Origin: Acidimicrobiales bacterium
GTDB taxonomy: Bacteria; Actinomycetota; Acidimicrobiia; Acidimicrobiales; MedAcidi-G1
DNA length: 32,719 nt
Assembly (NCBI GenBank): GCA_022452035.1
Contig: JAKURV010000024.1
Coordinates: 1 to 32,719, forward strand
Direction: 5' to 3'
Below the pieces are notes generated by a model. It was given only the letters and a program-made list of their open reading frames with translations. It was not told the origin of the DNA and searched no databases. Positions 22,243 to 30,732 of the stretch are shown here, piece after piece. Within the stretch, counting starts at the first letter, position 1. The number at the start of each line of letters is the position of its first letter. The position numbers and the translations under genes are program-made.

Positions 22243-23523
22243 ATGGCCACGATCGCGATCATCGGCACGGGCTACGTCGGCCTGACCAGCGGGGCGTGCT
22301 TCGCCCACCTGGGCCACGACGTGGTGTGCGCCGACGTCGATACCGACAAGGTGGCTCGGCTCTCCGCCGGCGAGGTCAGGACCGTCGAGGTCGGACTGGG
22401 CGACCTGGTCGCCGAGGGGCGGACCGCCGGTCACCTCCGGTTCACCGACGACGTGGCAAATGCCGTCGCCGGCCGGGAGGTCGTCGTCCTCTGCGTACCC
22501 ACCCCTCACGCCCCGGACGGCTCGGTTGACCTGTCCGCCGTGGAGGCGGCAGCAACCGCCATCGGCCCGGCGCTGGAACCGGGGGCCGTGGTGGTCAACA
22601 AGTCCACAGTGCCCGTCGGCACCACCCACCTGGTGGCCGGACTACTCGACCGGGACGACGTCACCGTGGCCTCTAACCCGGAGTTCCTGCGTGAGGGCAC
22701 AGCGGTGGCCGACTTCCTGGGACCCGACCGGATCGTGGTCGGTGCCGACGACGACCGGACCCGTGAGGTCGTACGGTCGCTGTACGACGGGGTCGACGCT
22801 CCGGTGGTGCTCACCGACCCTGCGTCGGCCGAAACCATCAAGTACGCCGCCAACGCCTTCCTGGTCACCAAGCTCTCGTTCGCCAACGCCATCGCCGCGG
22901 TCTGCGAGGCGGTGGGGGCCGACATCGACGACGTGGTCCTAGGCCTCGGTTACGACGACCGCATCGGGGCCAACTACCTGCGCCCCGGTCCAGGCTGGGG
23001 TGGCAGTTGCTTCCCCAAGGACTCCCGGGCCCTCATCCACCAGGCCGGACAGGCCGGCTACGACTTCCGGTTCCTGGACAGCGCCATCGAGGTCAACCGC
23101 CAGCAGTTCGACCGCATGGTGGACAAGGTCCGCCGGGCCGTTGGCGGTGACCTTGCCGGACGGACGGTGGCCGTCTGGGGCCTGACCTTCAAGGCGGGGA
23201 CCGACGACCTCCGCGACTCACCGGCCCTAGAAGTCGTCGACCGCTTACTGGCCGCCGGTGCCGCCGTGCAGGCCCACGATCCGACAGTGGCCGTCCACCG
23301 GAGCCCGGTCCCGGCCACCGTGGAACTAGCCACCGACCCGGTCGCCGCCTGTGTTGGCGCCGACGCGCTGGTCGTCCTGACCGAGTGGCCCGAGTACGCC
23401 GCTGTGGACCCGGCCGCCGCGGTGGCCGGCCTAGTGGGCCAGGCCGTGGTGGATACCCGGAACCTGCTCGACCCCGGACCGTGGCGCGCCCTGGGCTGCG
23501 GGTTCGAGGGCGTCGGCCGCTAG
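22243..23523 (+). CDS. ugd: UDP-glucose 6-dehydrogenase
   Basis: 426 residues. It oxidises UDP-glucose twice to UDP-glucuronate with NAD, a precursor for envelope polysaccharides. The NAD motif is GTGYVG (8-13). The catalytic cysteine C256 lies in GPGWGGSCFPKD with K259, and ETIKYAANAFLVTKLSF (197-213) carries the conserved lysine and asparagine. The C-terminal UDP-binding domain has GLTFKAGTDDLRDSPAL. Length is normal. The segment usually reading PxxEPGL is VRTVEVGL (45-52), a mild divergence at the nucleotide end. The related UDP-ManNAc dehydrogenase is an alternative, but the overall pattern favours Ugd. The GAGACT hexamer seven bases before ATG could be a weak leaderless promoter. It opens a cell-surface sugar locus. 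Confidence 0.92.
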   Translation: MATIAIIGTGYVGLTSGACFAHLGHDVVCADVDTDKVARLSAGEVRTVEVGLGDLVAEGRTAGHLRFTDDVANAVAGREVVVLCVPTPHAPDGSVDLSAVEAAATAIGPALEPGAVVVNKSTVPVGTTHLVAGLLDRDDVTVASNPEFLREGTAVADFLGPDRIVVGADDDRTREVVRSLYDGVDAPVVLTDPASAETIKYAANAFLVTKLSFANAIAAVCEAVGADIDDVVLGLGYDDRIGANYLRPGPGWGGSCFPKDSRALIHQAGQAGYDFRFLDSAIEVNRQQFDRMVDKVRRAVGGDLAGRTVAVWGLTFKAGTDDLRDSPALEVVDRLLAAGAAVQAHDPTVAVHRSPVPATVELATDPVAACVGADALVVLTEWPEYAAVDPAAAVAGLVGQAVVDTRNLLDPGPWRALGCGFEGVGR

Positions 23524-23556
23524 TCCCGTGGCGACCACCCGACGGGCCGACCACTG

Positions 23557-24837
23557 ATGCGCGTCCTGGACCGGCTACCCGAGGGCACGGCGGCCGTGGG
23601 TGGCGGCCTCGTCGTCAACGGCCTGACCGCCTACGCCTTCATCACCCTGGCGTCACGCGACCTGGGAGCCGAGGCCTACTCGCCGGTCGCCCTCCTGTGG
23701 GCGCTGAGCTTCCTACTGGGTCCCGGGTTCTTCCAGCCGCTGGAGCAGGAGACGGCTCGGGTCATCGCCGGTCAGTCGGCCGACCGGCTCCGGTCGGTGG
23801 TCCGGCCGGCCGCCATCCTGGGCGGCTCCTTAGCTCTCGGCCTAGCCCTGGTGGCTGCGATCTCGGCACCGTGGATGGTCGACAGCCTGTTCGCCGGCCA
23901 CGGTGTGCTGCTGGTCGGCCTCCTGCTGGTGCTCCTCGGCTTGGGGACCGGCCACCTGGCCCGGGGCGTCCTGGCCGGCCTGGGCCGGTTTGGCGGCTAC
24001 GCCCGCTACTTCATCGGCGACGGTGTTGGGCGCCTAGTCCTAGTTGGCCTGCTCACCCTGTTCGTGGCCGACGAGGTAGCCGTCTACGGGCTAGCTGTGG
24101 GCGGAGCCCCGTTCCTCGGCGTGGCCGCCGCCCTAGCTGGGCAACGGCGGGCGGGTCGACGGCCCAGCGGCCCCGCCCCGGAGGACCCGCCGGCGATCGG
24201 ACGTCGGGCCGAACTGGGAGCCCTGGCCCCCGCCCTAGGGGCCCTGCTGGTCGCCTCAGTGTCCACCGCGGTGGTGCTCAACGTCAGCCCGCTGGCTGTC
24301 GAGTTGCTGGCCGGCCCGGCCGAGGTGGATGCGGCCGGCCGATTCCTCAATGCTCTCCTGGTAGCTCGCGTCCCGCTGTTCTTCTTCCAGGCCGTGCAGG
24401 CCTCGCTGCTGCCCAAGCTCTCAGCGTTGGCCGCCGACCAACAGTTCGACGAGTTCCGTCGGGTACTGGGCCGGCTCCTAGCCCTCGTCGGGGCCCTCGG
24501 CCTGGCGGCTGTGGTGGCCTGTGCGCTGATCGGCCACCGGGTGGTCGAGATCGCCTTCGGTACCGAGTTCGCCGTGGAACGTCGCGACATGGTTCTGCTG
24601 GCCGCCTCCAGCGCCGTCCTGATGGTGGTGCTGTGCCTGGCCCAGGCCCTGATCGCCCACCGGTGCCAGGGTCGCATGGCCCTGGCGTGGCTAGTCGGCC
24701 TGGTCGCCTTTCCTCTGGTGCTGGCCCTCGGCGGCGACCTTTTCCTCCGAGTGGAACTGGCATTGCTGGCCACCGTGGCCACCACCATGGTTGTCATGGT
24801 GGTGCTCCTCGCGCGTCGGTCCCGACTCCTACACTGA
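23557..24837 (+). CDS. Polytopic membrane protein, polysaccharide flippase-like
   Basis: 426 residues, about 12 predicted membrane segments, with the first near 14-34 and the last at the C-terminus followed by a basic ARRSRLLH tail. A hydrophilic linker (about 190-225, GQRRAGRRPSG...) splits it into halves of six segments each, as in Wzx/MATE-type lipid-linked oligosaccharide flippases. The pattern of short loops with positive charges, including RVPLFFFQAVQASLLPKLSALAADQQFDEF (about 270-299), is typical of that superfamily. It would move a lipid-linked glycan to the outer face. The start is ATG 23557, 33 bases after ugd. The family is assigned by topology, residue pattern and gene context rather than any strict motif. 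Confidence 0.78.
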   Translation: MRVLDRLPEGTAAVGGGLVVNGLTAYAFITLASRDLGAEAYSPVALLWALSFLLGPGFFQPLEQETARVIAGQSADRLRSVVRPAAILGGSLALGLALVAAISAPWMVDSLFAGHGVLLVGLLLVLLGLGTGHLARGVLAGLGRFGGYARYFIGDGVGRLVLVGLLTLFVADEVAVYGLAVGGAPFLGVAAALAGQRRAGRRPSGPAPEDPPAIGRRAELGALAPALGALLVASVSTAVVLNVSPLAVELLAGPAEVDAAGRFLNALLVARVPLFFFQAVQASLLPKLSALAADQQFDEFRRVLGRLLALVGALGLAAVVACALIGHRVVEIAFGTEFAVERRDMVLLAASSAVLMVVLCLAQALIAHRCQGRMALAWLVGLVAFPLVLALGGDLFLRVELALLATVATTMVVMVVLLARRSRLLH

Positions 24838-24881
24838 CCGACCGGGCGGAGAAGGGGCGTTCACGCGCGTCCGTCAACCCC

Positions 24882-27296
24882 ATGGACGGAACCACCGTGG
24901 AATCTCAGCTGATCGACCTACCGCCACGAAGGCGTGGCCCGACCGCTCTGCGGGCCCTGCTGGCCGTGGCGGCTCTCGTCGGGGCCCTGCTGATAACCGC
25001 GGTTCCGGCCGCCGGCGACACGGTGATCACCGTGGAGGCCGGTGCCAGCCTGTCGGAGATCGCCCTCGCCCACGGCACCACGGTGGCCGCCCTGATGGCC
25101 GCCAACGGCATCACTGACCCAGACCGGGTCTACATGGGACAGCGTCTAGTCGTTCCGGGCCCCGGATCCACGCCCACCACCCTGCCCACCATGGTCGTGG
25201 TGGTGCAGAGAGGTGACAGCCTGTCGGGCATCGCCGCCGAGTACGGCGTGACCCTCTCGGCCCTCATTGAGGCCAACAACATCTCCGACCCGGACACCGT
25301 GCACGTCGGCCAGGAACTACTGGTCCCCGGGGCGACCCGGCCCATCACCCCGACCGGTCCTGTCGTGGTTACCGTGCAATCGGGGGACAGCCTGTCGGCC
25401 ATCGCCGCCGAGCACGGCGTGTCGGTCTCGGCGCTCATGAACGCCAACGGGATCACCAACCCCGACCTCATCTCCGTCGGCCAGGAGCTGACCATCCCCG
25501 GGTCGATGCCACCGGCCACCACGCTGCCGCCCCTCATTGTCACCGTGCAGTCGGGGGACAGCCTGTCGGCCATCGCCGCCGAACAGGGCGTGTCGGTGTC
25601 AGCGCTCATGGAGGCCAACGGGATCTCCGACCCCAACCTCCTCTCCATCGGCCAGCAGCTGATCATCCCGGGCCGCTTCGCCCCTCCCGTCTACTCCATC
25701 GAATACGGGCCGGTGGTGGTTGATGGTCGGGGCTGGGGCCACGGTCGGGGCATGGGGCAGTACGGAGCTCTCGGCTACGCCATCGACGAGGGGTGGGGGC
25801 GCGATCAGATCCTCGACCACTACTACGGCGGAACCGTTCCGGCTGTGGTACCTGACGTGGAGATCGGCGTCCGGCTCCTGTCCCACGACAGCGAGCGGAC
25901 GACCGCCTACCTGTCCAACGGCGTCATATTGGTCGGTGGGTTGATGGGCTCGTGGACCGTTGTCGATGCCAAGGTTGTCCGCCTGGTCCTGGACGGCGAC
26001 GTCGATCGGTACCGGGTCCAGCAGGGGTCGTCGTGTGGAGGCGGCTTCACCGACACCGGCCTGTTGATCGAGAGCCCGGTGGCCCGAATCGTCCCGGCAT
26101 GGCCGATCGGATCGGCCCCGTCGTCGACCGGTGGGGTGGCCTCCACAGCCGACGGGGTGGCCTACCAGCTGGTTGACACGGCTACGGCCGGCCTGGACCA
26201 GACCCTGCAGCTCTGCGAGGGCGCCACTTCTGCCACCTGGTACCGGGGCGAGATCCGGGCCGCCCGCTACGGGGCCCGCCAGAGGACCGTGAACTGGGTG
26301 GCCGTCGAGCAGTACCTGCGGTCCGTGGTGCCCAGCGAGATGCCGTCCCAGTGGTCCCTGATGGGCGATGGCGCCGGCCAGGCCGCCCTGGAAGCCCAGG
26401 CGGTGGCCGCCCGGTCCTACGCCCTGGCCGAGGTCCGGTACGACTACGCCAAGACGTGCGACACCATCCGCTGTCAGGTCTACTCGGGTAGGCGGAGCCG
26501 CAGCGGAAGCAACGGCTGGGACCACGAGACGTCGGCCACCGACGCCGCGGTGACCGCCACCGCCGGAATGGTCCGCCTCCTAGACGGGGTGGTGTCCCGG
26601 ACCGAGTTCTCCGCCTCGACCGGTGGCCACACCATCTCGGCCGACTTCGTGGGCGTGCCCGACACCGGCGACGACGTTTCCATCAACCCGGTCCACCGAT
26701 GGACCGACCAGATAGACGCCACCCGGGTGGCTGACACCTTCGGCCTGGGCCCCCTTTACGAGATCGAGGTCATCGGACGCGACGGCTATGGCGACGACGG
26801 CGGCCGGGCCGTGGAGGTCGAATTGCGGGCCCGCGACGGCAACCGGTTCGTGGTGTCGGGCGACCGCTTCCGTCGGGAGTTCGGCCTGCGTTCCAACTGG
26901 TTCGGCATCGCCTATGGGCCGCCGGACGCCGGCGCCTCCTTCCCCGAGCCTCAGGTCGACGAGTATCGAGTGACCACCTCCTATGACGCCGACAACCTGG
27001 CGGACATCGAGGAGGCGGCCGACCACCTCCAGATGACCGTGCCCGAGTTCCAACGAGCCGGCGTGTGGGTGGTGGCCTTCCTCCACAGCCTGTCGAGCAG
27101 CGATCCCGACCCGATTAACCCGCCAGAGGCCGTCGGATCGGAGAAGGTGACCACGGCCTACTTCGCTGCCGACGGCGACCAGCAGGCCCTCGAGCAAGTG
27201 GCGGCCGGGTTCTCACTGACCGGTGCCGAGGCCCAGCAGGTGTCCACCGCGGTGCTGGCTTTCCTGGTCGGCCTGGCCAAGGACGCTGGCCGCTGA
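24882..27296 (+). CDS. Secreted LysM-SpoIID/LytB-like cell-wall protein
   Basis: 804 residues. A basic N-terminus (PPRRRG) is followed by a signal or anchor segment (about 22-43). Four LysM peptidoglycan-binding repeats lie at about 47-93, 104-150, 161-207 and 218-264. A SpoIID/LytB-type domain follows: GRGWGHGRGMGQYGALGYA (282-300) comes first, and the YLRSVVPSEMPSQW and LEAQAVAARSYAL segments come later, so the order is the permuted one common in actinobacteria. SpoIID enzymes are lytic transglycosylases acting on peptidoglycan denuded of stem peptides; the glutamate in PSEMP is the expected catalytic residue. Two related 42-residue repeats (697-738 and 756-798) end the protein. The frame is open for 1.5 kb upstream by chance of GC bias; ATG 24882 gives the signal peptide. 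No role in sporulation is implied. Confidence 0.88.
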   Translation: MDGTTVESQLIDLPPRRRGPTALRALLAVAALVGALLITAVPAAGDTVITVEAGASLSEIALAHGTTVAALMAANGITDPDRVYMGQRLVVPGPGSTPTTLPTMVVVVQRGDSLSGIAAEYGVTLSALIEANNISDPDTVHVGQELLVPGATRPITPTGPVVVTVQSGDSLSAIAAEHGVSVSALMNANGITNPDLISVGQELTIPGSMPPATTLPPLIVTVQSGDSLSAIAAEQGVSVSALMEANGISDPNLLSIGQQLIIPGRFAPPVYSIEYGPVVVDGRGWGHGRGMGQYGALGYAIDEGWGRDQILDHYYGGTVPAVVPDVEIGVRLLSHDSERTTAYLSNGVILVGGLMGSWTVVDAKVVRLVLDGDVDRYRVQQGSSCGGGFTDTGLLIESPVARIVPAWPIGSAPSSTGGVASTADGVAYQLVDTATAGLDQTLQLCEGATSATWYRGEIRAARYGARQRTVNWVAVEQYLRSVVPSEMPSQWSLMGDGAGQAALEAQAVAARSYALAEVRYDYAKTCDTIRCQVYSGRRSRSGSNGWDHETSATDAAVTATAGMVRLLDGVVSRTEFSASTGGHTISADFVGVPDTGDDVSINPVHRWTDQIDATRVADTFGLGPLYEIEVIGRDGYGDDGGRAVEVELRARDGNRFVVSGDRFRREFGLRSNWFGIAYGPPDAGASFPEPQVDEYRVTTSYDADNLADIEEAADHLQMTVPEFQRAGVWVVAFLHSLSSSDPDPINPPEAVGSEKVTTAYFAADGDQQALEQVAAGFSLTGAEAQQVSTAVLAFLVGLAKDAGR
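25376..25612 (+). repeat. Near-identical LysM-coding DNA repeat
   Basis: The third and fourth LysM units share almost the same DNA over about 65 bases (25376-25440 versus 25547-25611), period 171 bases (57 codons). The first and second LysM units are more diverged. This points to a recent internal duplication or gene conversion within the cell-wall-binding region. Confidence 0.75.
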
Positions 27297-27304
27297 GCGC
27301 CGCG

Positions 27305-27328
27305 CCGGAGGCCCTCGGGGGCCGCCGG
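27305..27328 (+). terminator. Hairpin between SpoIID-like gene and rmlA
   Basis: CCGG-A-GGCCC, loop TCGG, GGGCC-G-CCGG: nine paired bases with one mismatch, directly after the stop at 27296. Likely terminates the upstream transcript; no T-tract follows. Confidence 0.5.
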
Positions 27329-27329
27329 A

Positions 27330-27335
27330 TACCCT
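27330..27335 (+). promoter_or_regulatory. Putative -10 element for leaderless rmlA transcript
   Basis: TACCCT fits TANNNT and ends seven bases before GTG 27343. This matches the spacing of TAGGAT before 21016. It would start the rmlACBD transcript at the start codon. Confidence 0.45.
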
Positions 27336-27342
27336 CACCGCC

Positions 27343-28380
27343 GTGAAGGGCCTGATCCTGTCTGGGGGAAGTGGGCGGCGCTTGCGCCCGCTGACCCACA
27401 CCAGTGCCAAACAGTTGGTTCCGATCGCCAACGTCCCGATCCTCCACTACGTGGTGGCCGACCTGGTCGGGGTGGGCATCACCGACATCGGGATCGTGGT
27501 GGGCGACACCGGCGACGAGGTGCGGGCCAGCGTGGGCGACGGCAGCCGGTGGGGGGCCACGGTCACCTACATCGACCAGGGGAAGCCGCTGGGCCTGGCC
27601 CACGCCGTGCTGGTGGCCCAGCCGTTCCTGGACGATGAGGCATTCGCTATGTACCTGGGTGACAACATGTTCGAGGATTCCCTAGACGGGGTGGTCGACG
27701 GTTTCGACGGCACGGTCGCCGCCCGCCTGCTGCTGGCCCGAGTGGACGACCCGTCGTCGTTTGGGGTGGCCGACCTGGCCGACGATGGCACCATCATCGG
27801 CCTGGTGGAAAAGCCCGCCGACCCTCCGTCCGACCTGGCCCTGGTTGGCGTGTACCTGTTCGGACCCCGCATCCACGAAGCGGTAAGGGCCATCTCTCCG
27901 TCGGCCCGGGGCGAGCTGGAGATCACCGACGCAATCCAGTGGCTCTTGGACACCGGCGAAACGGTGGAGCATCGGGTGCTGGAAGGCTGGTGGATCGACA
28001 CCGGCAAGAAGGACCCGCTGCTGGAATGCAACCGGCTGGTCCTGGATCGCCTGGAAGGCGACCGGGTGGCCGTCGACGACGGCGCCGAAGTGGTCGACTC
28101 GACCCTCGTTGGCCCGGTGGTGGTGGCCGCCGGGGCCCGCATCCAGAACAGCACGGTCGGCCCCTACGTGGCCGTGGGCGAGGGCTGTGCCATCCGTGGA
28201 GCCACCGTGGAGCACTCGGTGCTCATGGCCGGCGCCCGGGTGTCGGACCTAGACCGCCTGACCGGTTCGGTCCTGGGACGGGAGGCCGAGGTCACCGGCA
28301 CGACGGGGGACCGAGTCGACCTATCTCTGCTGCTCGGCGACCACTCGGTGGTCGACCTGGGGAGGGGGACCGTTGGCTGA
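27343..28380 (+). CDS. rmlA: Glucose-1-phosphate thymidylyltransferase, long form with hexapeptide-repeat tail
   Basis: 345 residues. It joins glucose-1-phosphate and dTTP to dTDP-glucose, the first step to dTDP-rhamnose. The nucleotide-binding motif GGSGRRLRPLT (8-18) and K23 open the domain; YLGDNMFED (about 102-110), EKPADPPSDLALVGVYLF and EGWWIDTGKKDPLLECN are family landmarks. Residues from about 255 form a left-handed beta-helix with hexapeptide-like repeats (VVDSTLVGPVVVAAGARIQNS), which marks the long RmlA subgroup rather than the 290-residue form. GTG 27343 is chosen because the conserved sequence begins at once and a leaderless promoter precedes it; the frame stays open into the upstream gene. 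It overlaps rmlC by eight bases. Confidence 0.93.
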   Translation: MKGLILSGGSGRRLRPLTHTSAKQLVPIANVPILHYVVADLVGVGITDIGIVVGDTGDEVRASVGDGSRWGATVTYIDQGKPLGLAHAVLVAQPFLDDEAFAMYLGDNMFEDSLDGVVDGFDGTVAARLLLARVDDPSSFGVADLADDGTIIGLVEKPADPPSDLALVGVYLFGPRIHEAVRAISPSARGELEITDAIQWLLDTGETVEHRVLEGWWIDTGKKDPLLECNRLVLDRLEGDRVAVDDGAEVVDSTLVGPVVVAAGARIQNSTVGPYVAVGEGCAIRGATVEHSVLMAGARVSDLDRLTGSVLGREAEVTGTTGDRVDLSLLLGDHSVVDLGRGTVG

Positions 28381-28930
28381 AGTGACGCCCTCGGCGGCTA
28401 TCGACGGCGTGCTGGTCGTGGACCCGGTGGTCCACGCCGACGACCGGGGCCTGTTCGTGGAGACGTGGCGCCAGGAGTGGTTAGGCAACGTACCTCCCAT
28501 GGTCCAAGGAAACCGGGCCGACCGAGTGGCCGGCACGGTGGTTGGACTTCACTACCACCTCCACCAGGCCGACTACTGGGTCGTAGCGGCCGGACAGGCC
28601 CGGGTGGTTCTCCACGACCTGCGGACCGGCTCGCCCACCGACGGCGCCACGGTGGTGATGGACTTGGGGGGCGACGGGCCAGAACGGCACCGTGGCGTGT
28701 ACATCCCTCCCGGGGTGGCCCACGGGTTCGCAGCGCTCTCCGACTTGACCATCACCTACCTGGTGGACCGTACCTATGACTCGTCCGACGAGCTGGGCGT
28801 CGCTTGGGACGACCCGGCCGTAGGGGCCGACTGGGGGGTGGCCGGGCCGGTGCTGTCGGAGCGCGACCGGGCCAACCCGGCCCGAGCCGACCTGGCCGAC
28901 GACTTGCGGCCTGTTCACGGGGAGCGGTGA
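28373..28930 (+). CDS. rmlC: dTDP-4-dehydrorhamnose 3,5-epimerase family protein
   Basis: 185 residues, cupin fold. It is expected to epimerise the 4-keto sugar at C3 and C5. DDRGLFVETW (23-32), GLHYH (58-62) with catalytic histidine H60, VYIPPGVAHGF (109-119) and YLVDRTYDSSDELGVAWDDP (129-148) give the family. Differences are visible: the arginine usually before GLHYQ is valine, and the GKLVR lysine segment is replaced by ADYWVV, residues that normally hold the phosphates of the dTDP-sugar or assist catalysis. The enzyme might be a mono-epimerase or a variant, although its place inside an rml operon supports the normal step. TTG 28373 is the start, with GGGGAGGGGG about seven bases upstream inside rmlA. 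Confidence 0.82.
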   Translation: MAEVTPSAAIDGVLVVDPVVHADDRGLFVETWRQEWLGNVPPMVQGNRADRVAGTVVGLHYHLHQADYWVVAAGQARVVLHDLRTGSPTDGATVVMDLGGDGPERHRGVYIPPGVAHGFAALSDLTITYLVDRTYDSSDELGVAWDDPAVGADWGVAGPVLSERDRANPARADLADDLRPVHGER

Positions 28931-28931
28931 G

Positions 28932-29891
28932 GTGCGCCTGCTGGTGACCGGGGGCGCCGGGTTCATCGGCGCCAACTTCGTCCACCGGGCCGTAGGCCGG
29001 GGCGACGAGGTGACGGTCTACGACGCCCTCACCTACGCCGGTAATCTGGCCAACCTCGAAGGCTTGGACGGGCAGCCGGGCTACCGCTTCGTCCATTCCG
29101 ACATATGCGACGCCTCCGCCCTGGCCGAGGCCATGGCCGGACACGACGCCGTGGCCCACTTCGCCGCCGAGAGCCACGTGGACCGCTCGCTCACCGACCC
29201 GGCTCGCTTCGTGGCCACCAACTGCGAGGGCACGTCCACCGTGTGCCGGGTTGCCCTGGAAGCCGGCATCGGCCGGGTGCTGCACGTGTCGACCGACGAG
29301 GTGTACGGGTCGATCGACGAGGGTTCATTCGGTGAGGGCGACCCGCTGGCCCCCAGCTCGCCGTACTCGGCCTCCAAGGCGGCCTCGGACCTGATCGCCC
29401 TGTCGTACCACGAGACGTTCGGCCTGCCGGTGGTGGTAACCCGGTCGTCCAACAACTACGGACGATTCCAGTTCCCGGAGAAGGTCATCCCCCTGTTCGT
29501 GGCCCGGCTGTTACGCGGCGAGCGGGTCCCGCTATACGGCGACGGCGGCAACGTACGCGACTGGTGCCACGTGGACGACAACTGTGCCGCGCTGGAGCGA
29601 GTGCTAGCCGACGGCGAGGTGGGCACCGTCTACAACGTCGGGGCCGGCAACGAGATCACCAACCTGGACCTCACCCACCGGCTGCTGGCCCTGTGCGGGG
29701 CCGACGTGTCAGCCATCGAGAAGGTGGCCGACCGTCCCGGCCACGACCGGCGGTACTCGGTAGACACGGGACGCATCCGATCCCTCGGCTGGGCGCCGAC
29801 CCAAGACCTGGACGAGGGACTGGCAGCCACTGTGGCCTGGTACCGGGACCACCCCGACTGGTGGGAGCCGCTGCTCGGGGAGCGCCAGTGA
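28932..29891 (+). CDS. rmlB: dTDP-glucose 4,6-dehydratase
   Basis: 319 residues, extended SDR. It converts dTDP-glucose to dTDP-4-keto-6-deoxyglucose with bound NAD. The dinucleotide motif is GGAGFIG (7-13). The dehydratase set T121, D122 and E123 in STDEVYG and Y145/K149 in SPYSASK are complete. RSSNNYGRFQFPEK and GDGGNVRDWCHVDD are further family marks. GTG 28932 lies one base after the rmlC stop, with GGGGAGCGG upstream. It is a few residues shorter than most RmlB but nothing essential is missing. It is cotranscribed with rmlA, rmlC and rmlD. Confidence 0.95.
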   Translation: MRLLVTGGAGFIGANFVHRAVGRGDEVTVYDALTYAGNLANLEGLDGQPGYRFVHSDICDASALAEAMAGHDAVAHFAAESHVDRSLTDPARFVATNCEGTSTVCRVALEAGIGRVLHVSTDEVYGSIDEGSFGEGDPLAPSSPYSASKAASDLIALSYHETFGLPVVVTRSSNNYGRFQFPEKVIPLFVARLLRGERVPLYGDGGNVRDWCHVDDNCAALERVLADGEVGTVYNVGAGNEITNLDLTHRLLALCGADVSAIEKVADRPGHDRRYSVDTGRIRSLGWAPTQDLDEGLAATVAWYRDHPDWWEPLLGERQ

Positions 29892-30730
29892 CCGTCCTGG
29901 TGACCGGTGCTGCCGGCCGCCTGGGGCGGGCCGTGGTCGCCGGCTTCGCGGAACGCCGGCAGGTGGTCGCCCTGGACCGGACGGCCCTAGACGTGACCGA
30001 CCGCCACGCCGTTCACGAAGCGGTCAGGGCCCACCGTCCGGAGGTCGTCGTCAACTGTTCGGCGTGGACCGACGTGGACGGCTGCGAGAGTGATCCCGAC
30101 CGGGCCAGACGGACCAACGCCGAGGCGGTAGGCCACCTCAGCGAGGCCGCCGACCGGGTCGGTGCCCACCTGGTGCACGTGTCCACCGACTTCGTGTTCG
30201 ACGGACGGGCCGACACCCCGTATCCCGAGGACCACCCGACCGGTCCGCTCAGCACGTACGGGGCCACCAAGCTGGCCGGAGAGGAGGCGGCCGGGCCGTC
30301 GGTCACCGTGATCCGGACCAGCTGGCTGCAGCCCGCCGACGCCCCCGGCATGGTGGAGCGCGTCCTGGCCGACCTGGCCGGCGACGACCCAGTGCTCCTG
30401 TCGGACCAGCGTCGGGCCTGCCCGACCTTCGTGGCCGACCTAGTCCCCGTGCTGGCCCGCCTGGCCGACGAGCGGGTGGCCGGGGTGGTGCACGCCACCA
30501 ACGCTGGGTCGACCAGCTGGTTCCAGTTCGCCCGCCACGTGGCCACCCTGGCCGGCCAGGACCCAGACCGGATCGCAGCCTGCCCCGACCCCGGCCTGGA
30601 CGGGTCGCTGCCTGCCCACCGGCCCGCCTACTCGGCACTGGACAACAGCGTGCTCCGCTCCCTCGGACATCCGGGACTACGCGACCACCGCGACGCCGTC
30701 GCCGAGGCCGTGGCCAGGGCGGTGGGCTGA
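29888..30730 (+). CDS. rmlD: dTDP-4-dehydrorhamnose reductase
   Basis: 280 residues. It reduces dTDP-4-keto-rhamnose to dTDP-L-rhamnose. GAAGRLG (7-13) binds NADPH, and VHVSTDFVFDG (96-106) and STYGATKLAGE (122-132) with Y124/K128 form the active site. VIRTSWLQ and a DQRRACPTFVADL segment match the family. GTG 29888 overlaps the rmlB stop (GTGA), so the frame upstream to 29564 is not used. With the three preceding genes it completes the pathway. Rhamnose is commonly used in actinobacterial wall linkers and surface glycans. Confidence 0.93.
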   Translation: MTVLVTGAAGRLGRAVVAGFAERRQVVALDRTALDVTDRHAVHEAVRAHRPEVVVNCSAWTDVDGCESDPDRARRTNAEAVGHLSEAADRVGAHLVHVSTDFVFDGRADTPYPEDHPTGPLSTYGATKLAGEEAAGPSVTVIRTSWLQPADAPGMVERVLADLAGDDPVLLSDQRRACPTFVADLVPVLARLADERVAGVVHATNAGSTSWFQFARHVATLAGQDPDRIAACPDPGLDGSLPAHRPAYSALDNSVLRSLGHPGLRDHRDAVAEAVARAVG

Positions 30731-30732
30731 CC

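Noticed and set aside
21496-22629. 377-residue open frame on the minus strand
   Set aside because: It is antisense to the ThiF domain and ugd, has an Asp/His/Val/Gly-rich shadow composition and no recognisable motif.
23385-24881. A continuous open frame joining the ugd end, the flippase gene and the LysM-SpoIID gene, as if one 1303-residue protein
   Set aside because: The upstream 499 codons are rich in Arg, Gly and Pro and lie in a shifted frame over a convincing membrane protein gene; they are open only because of GC bias.
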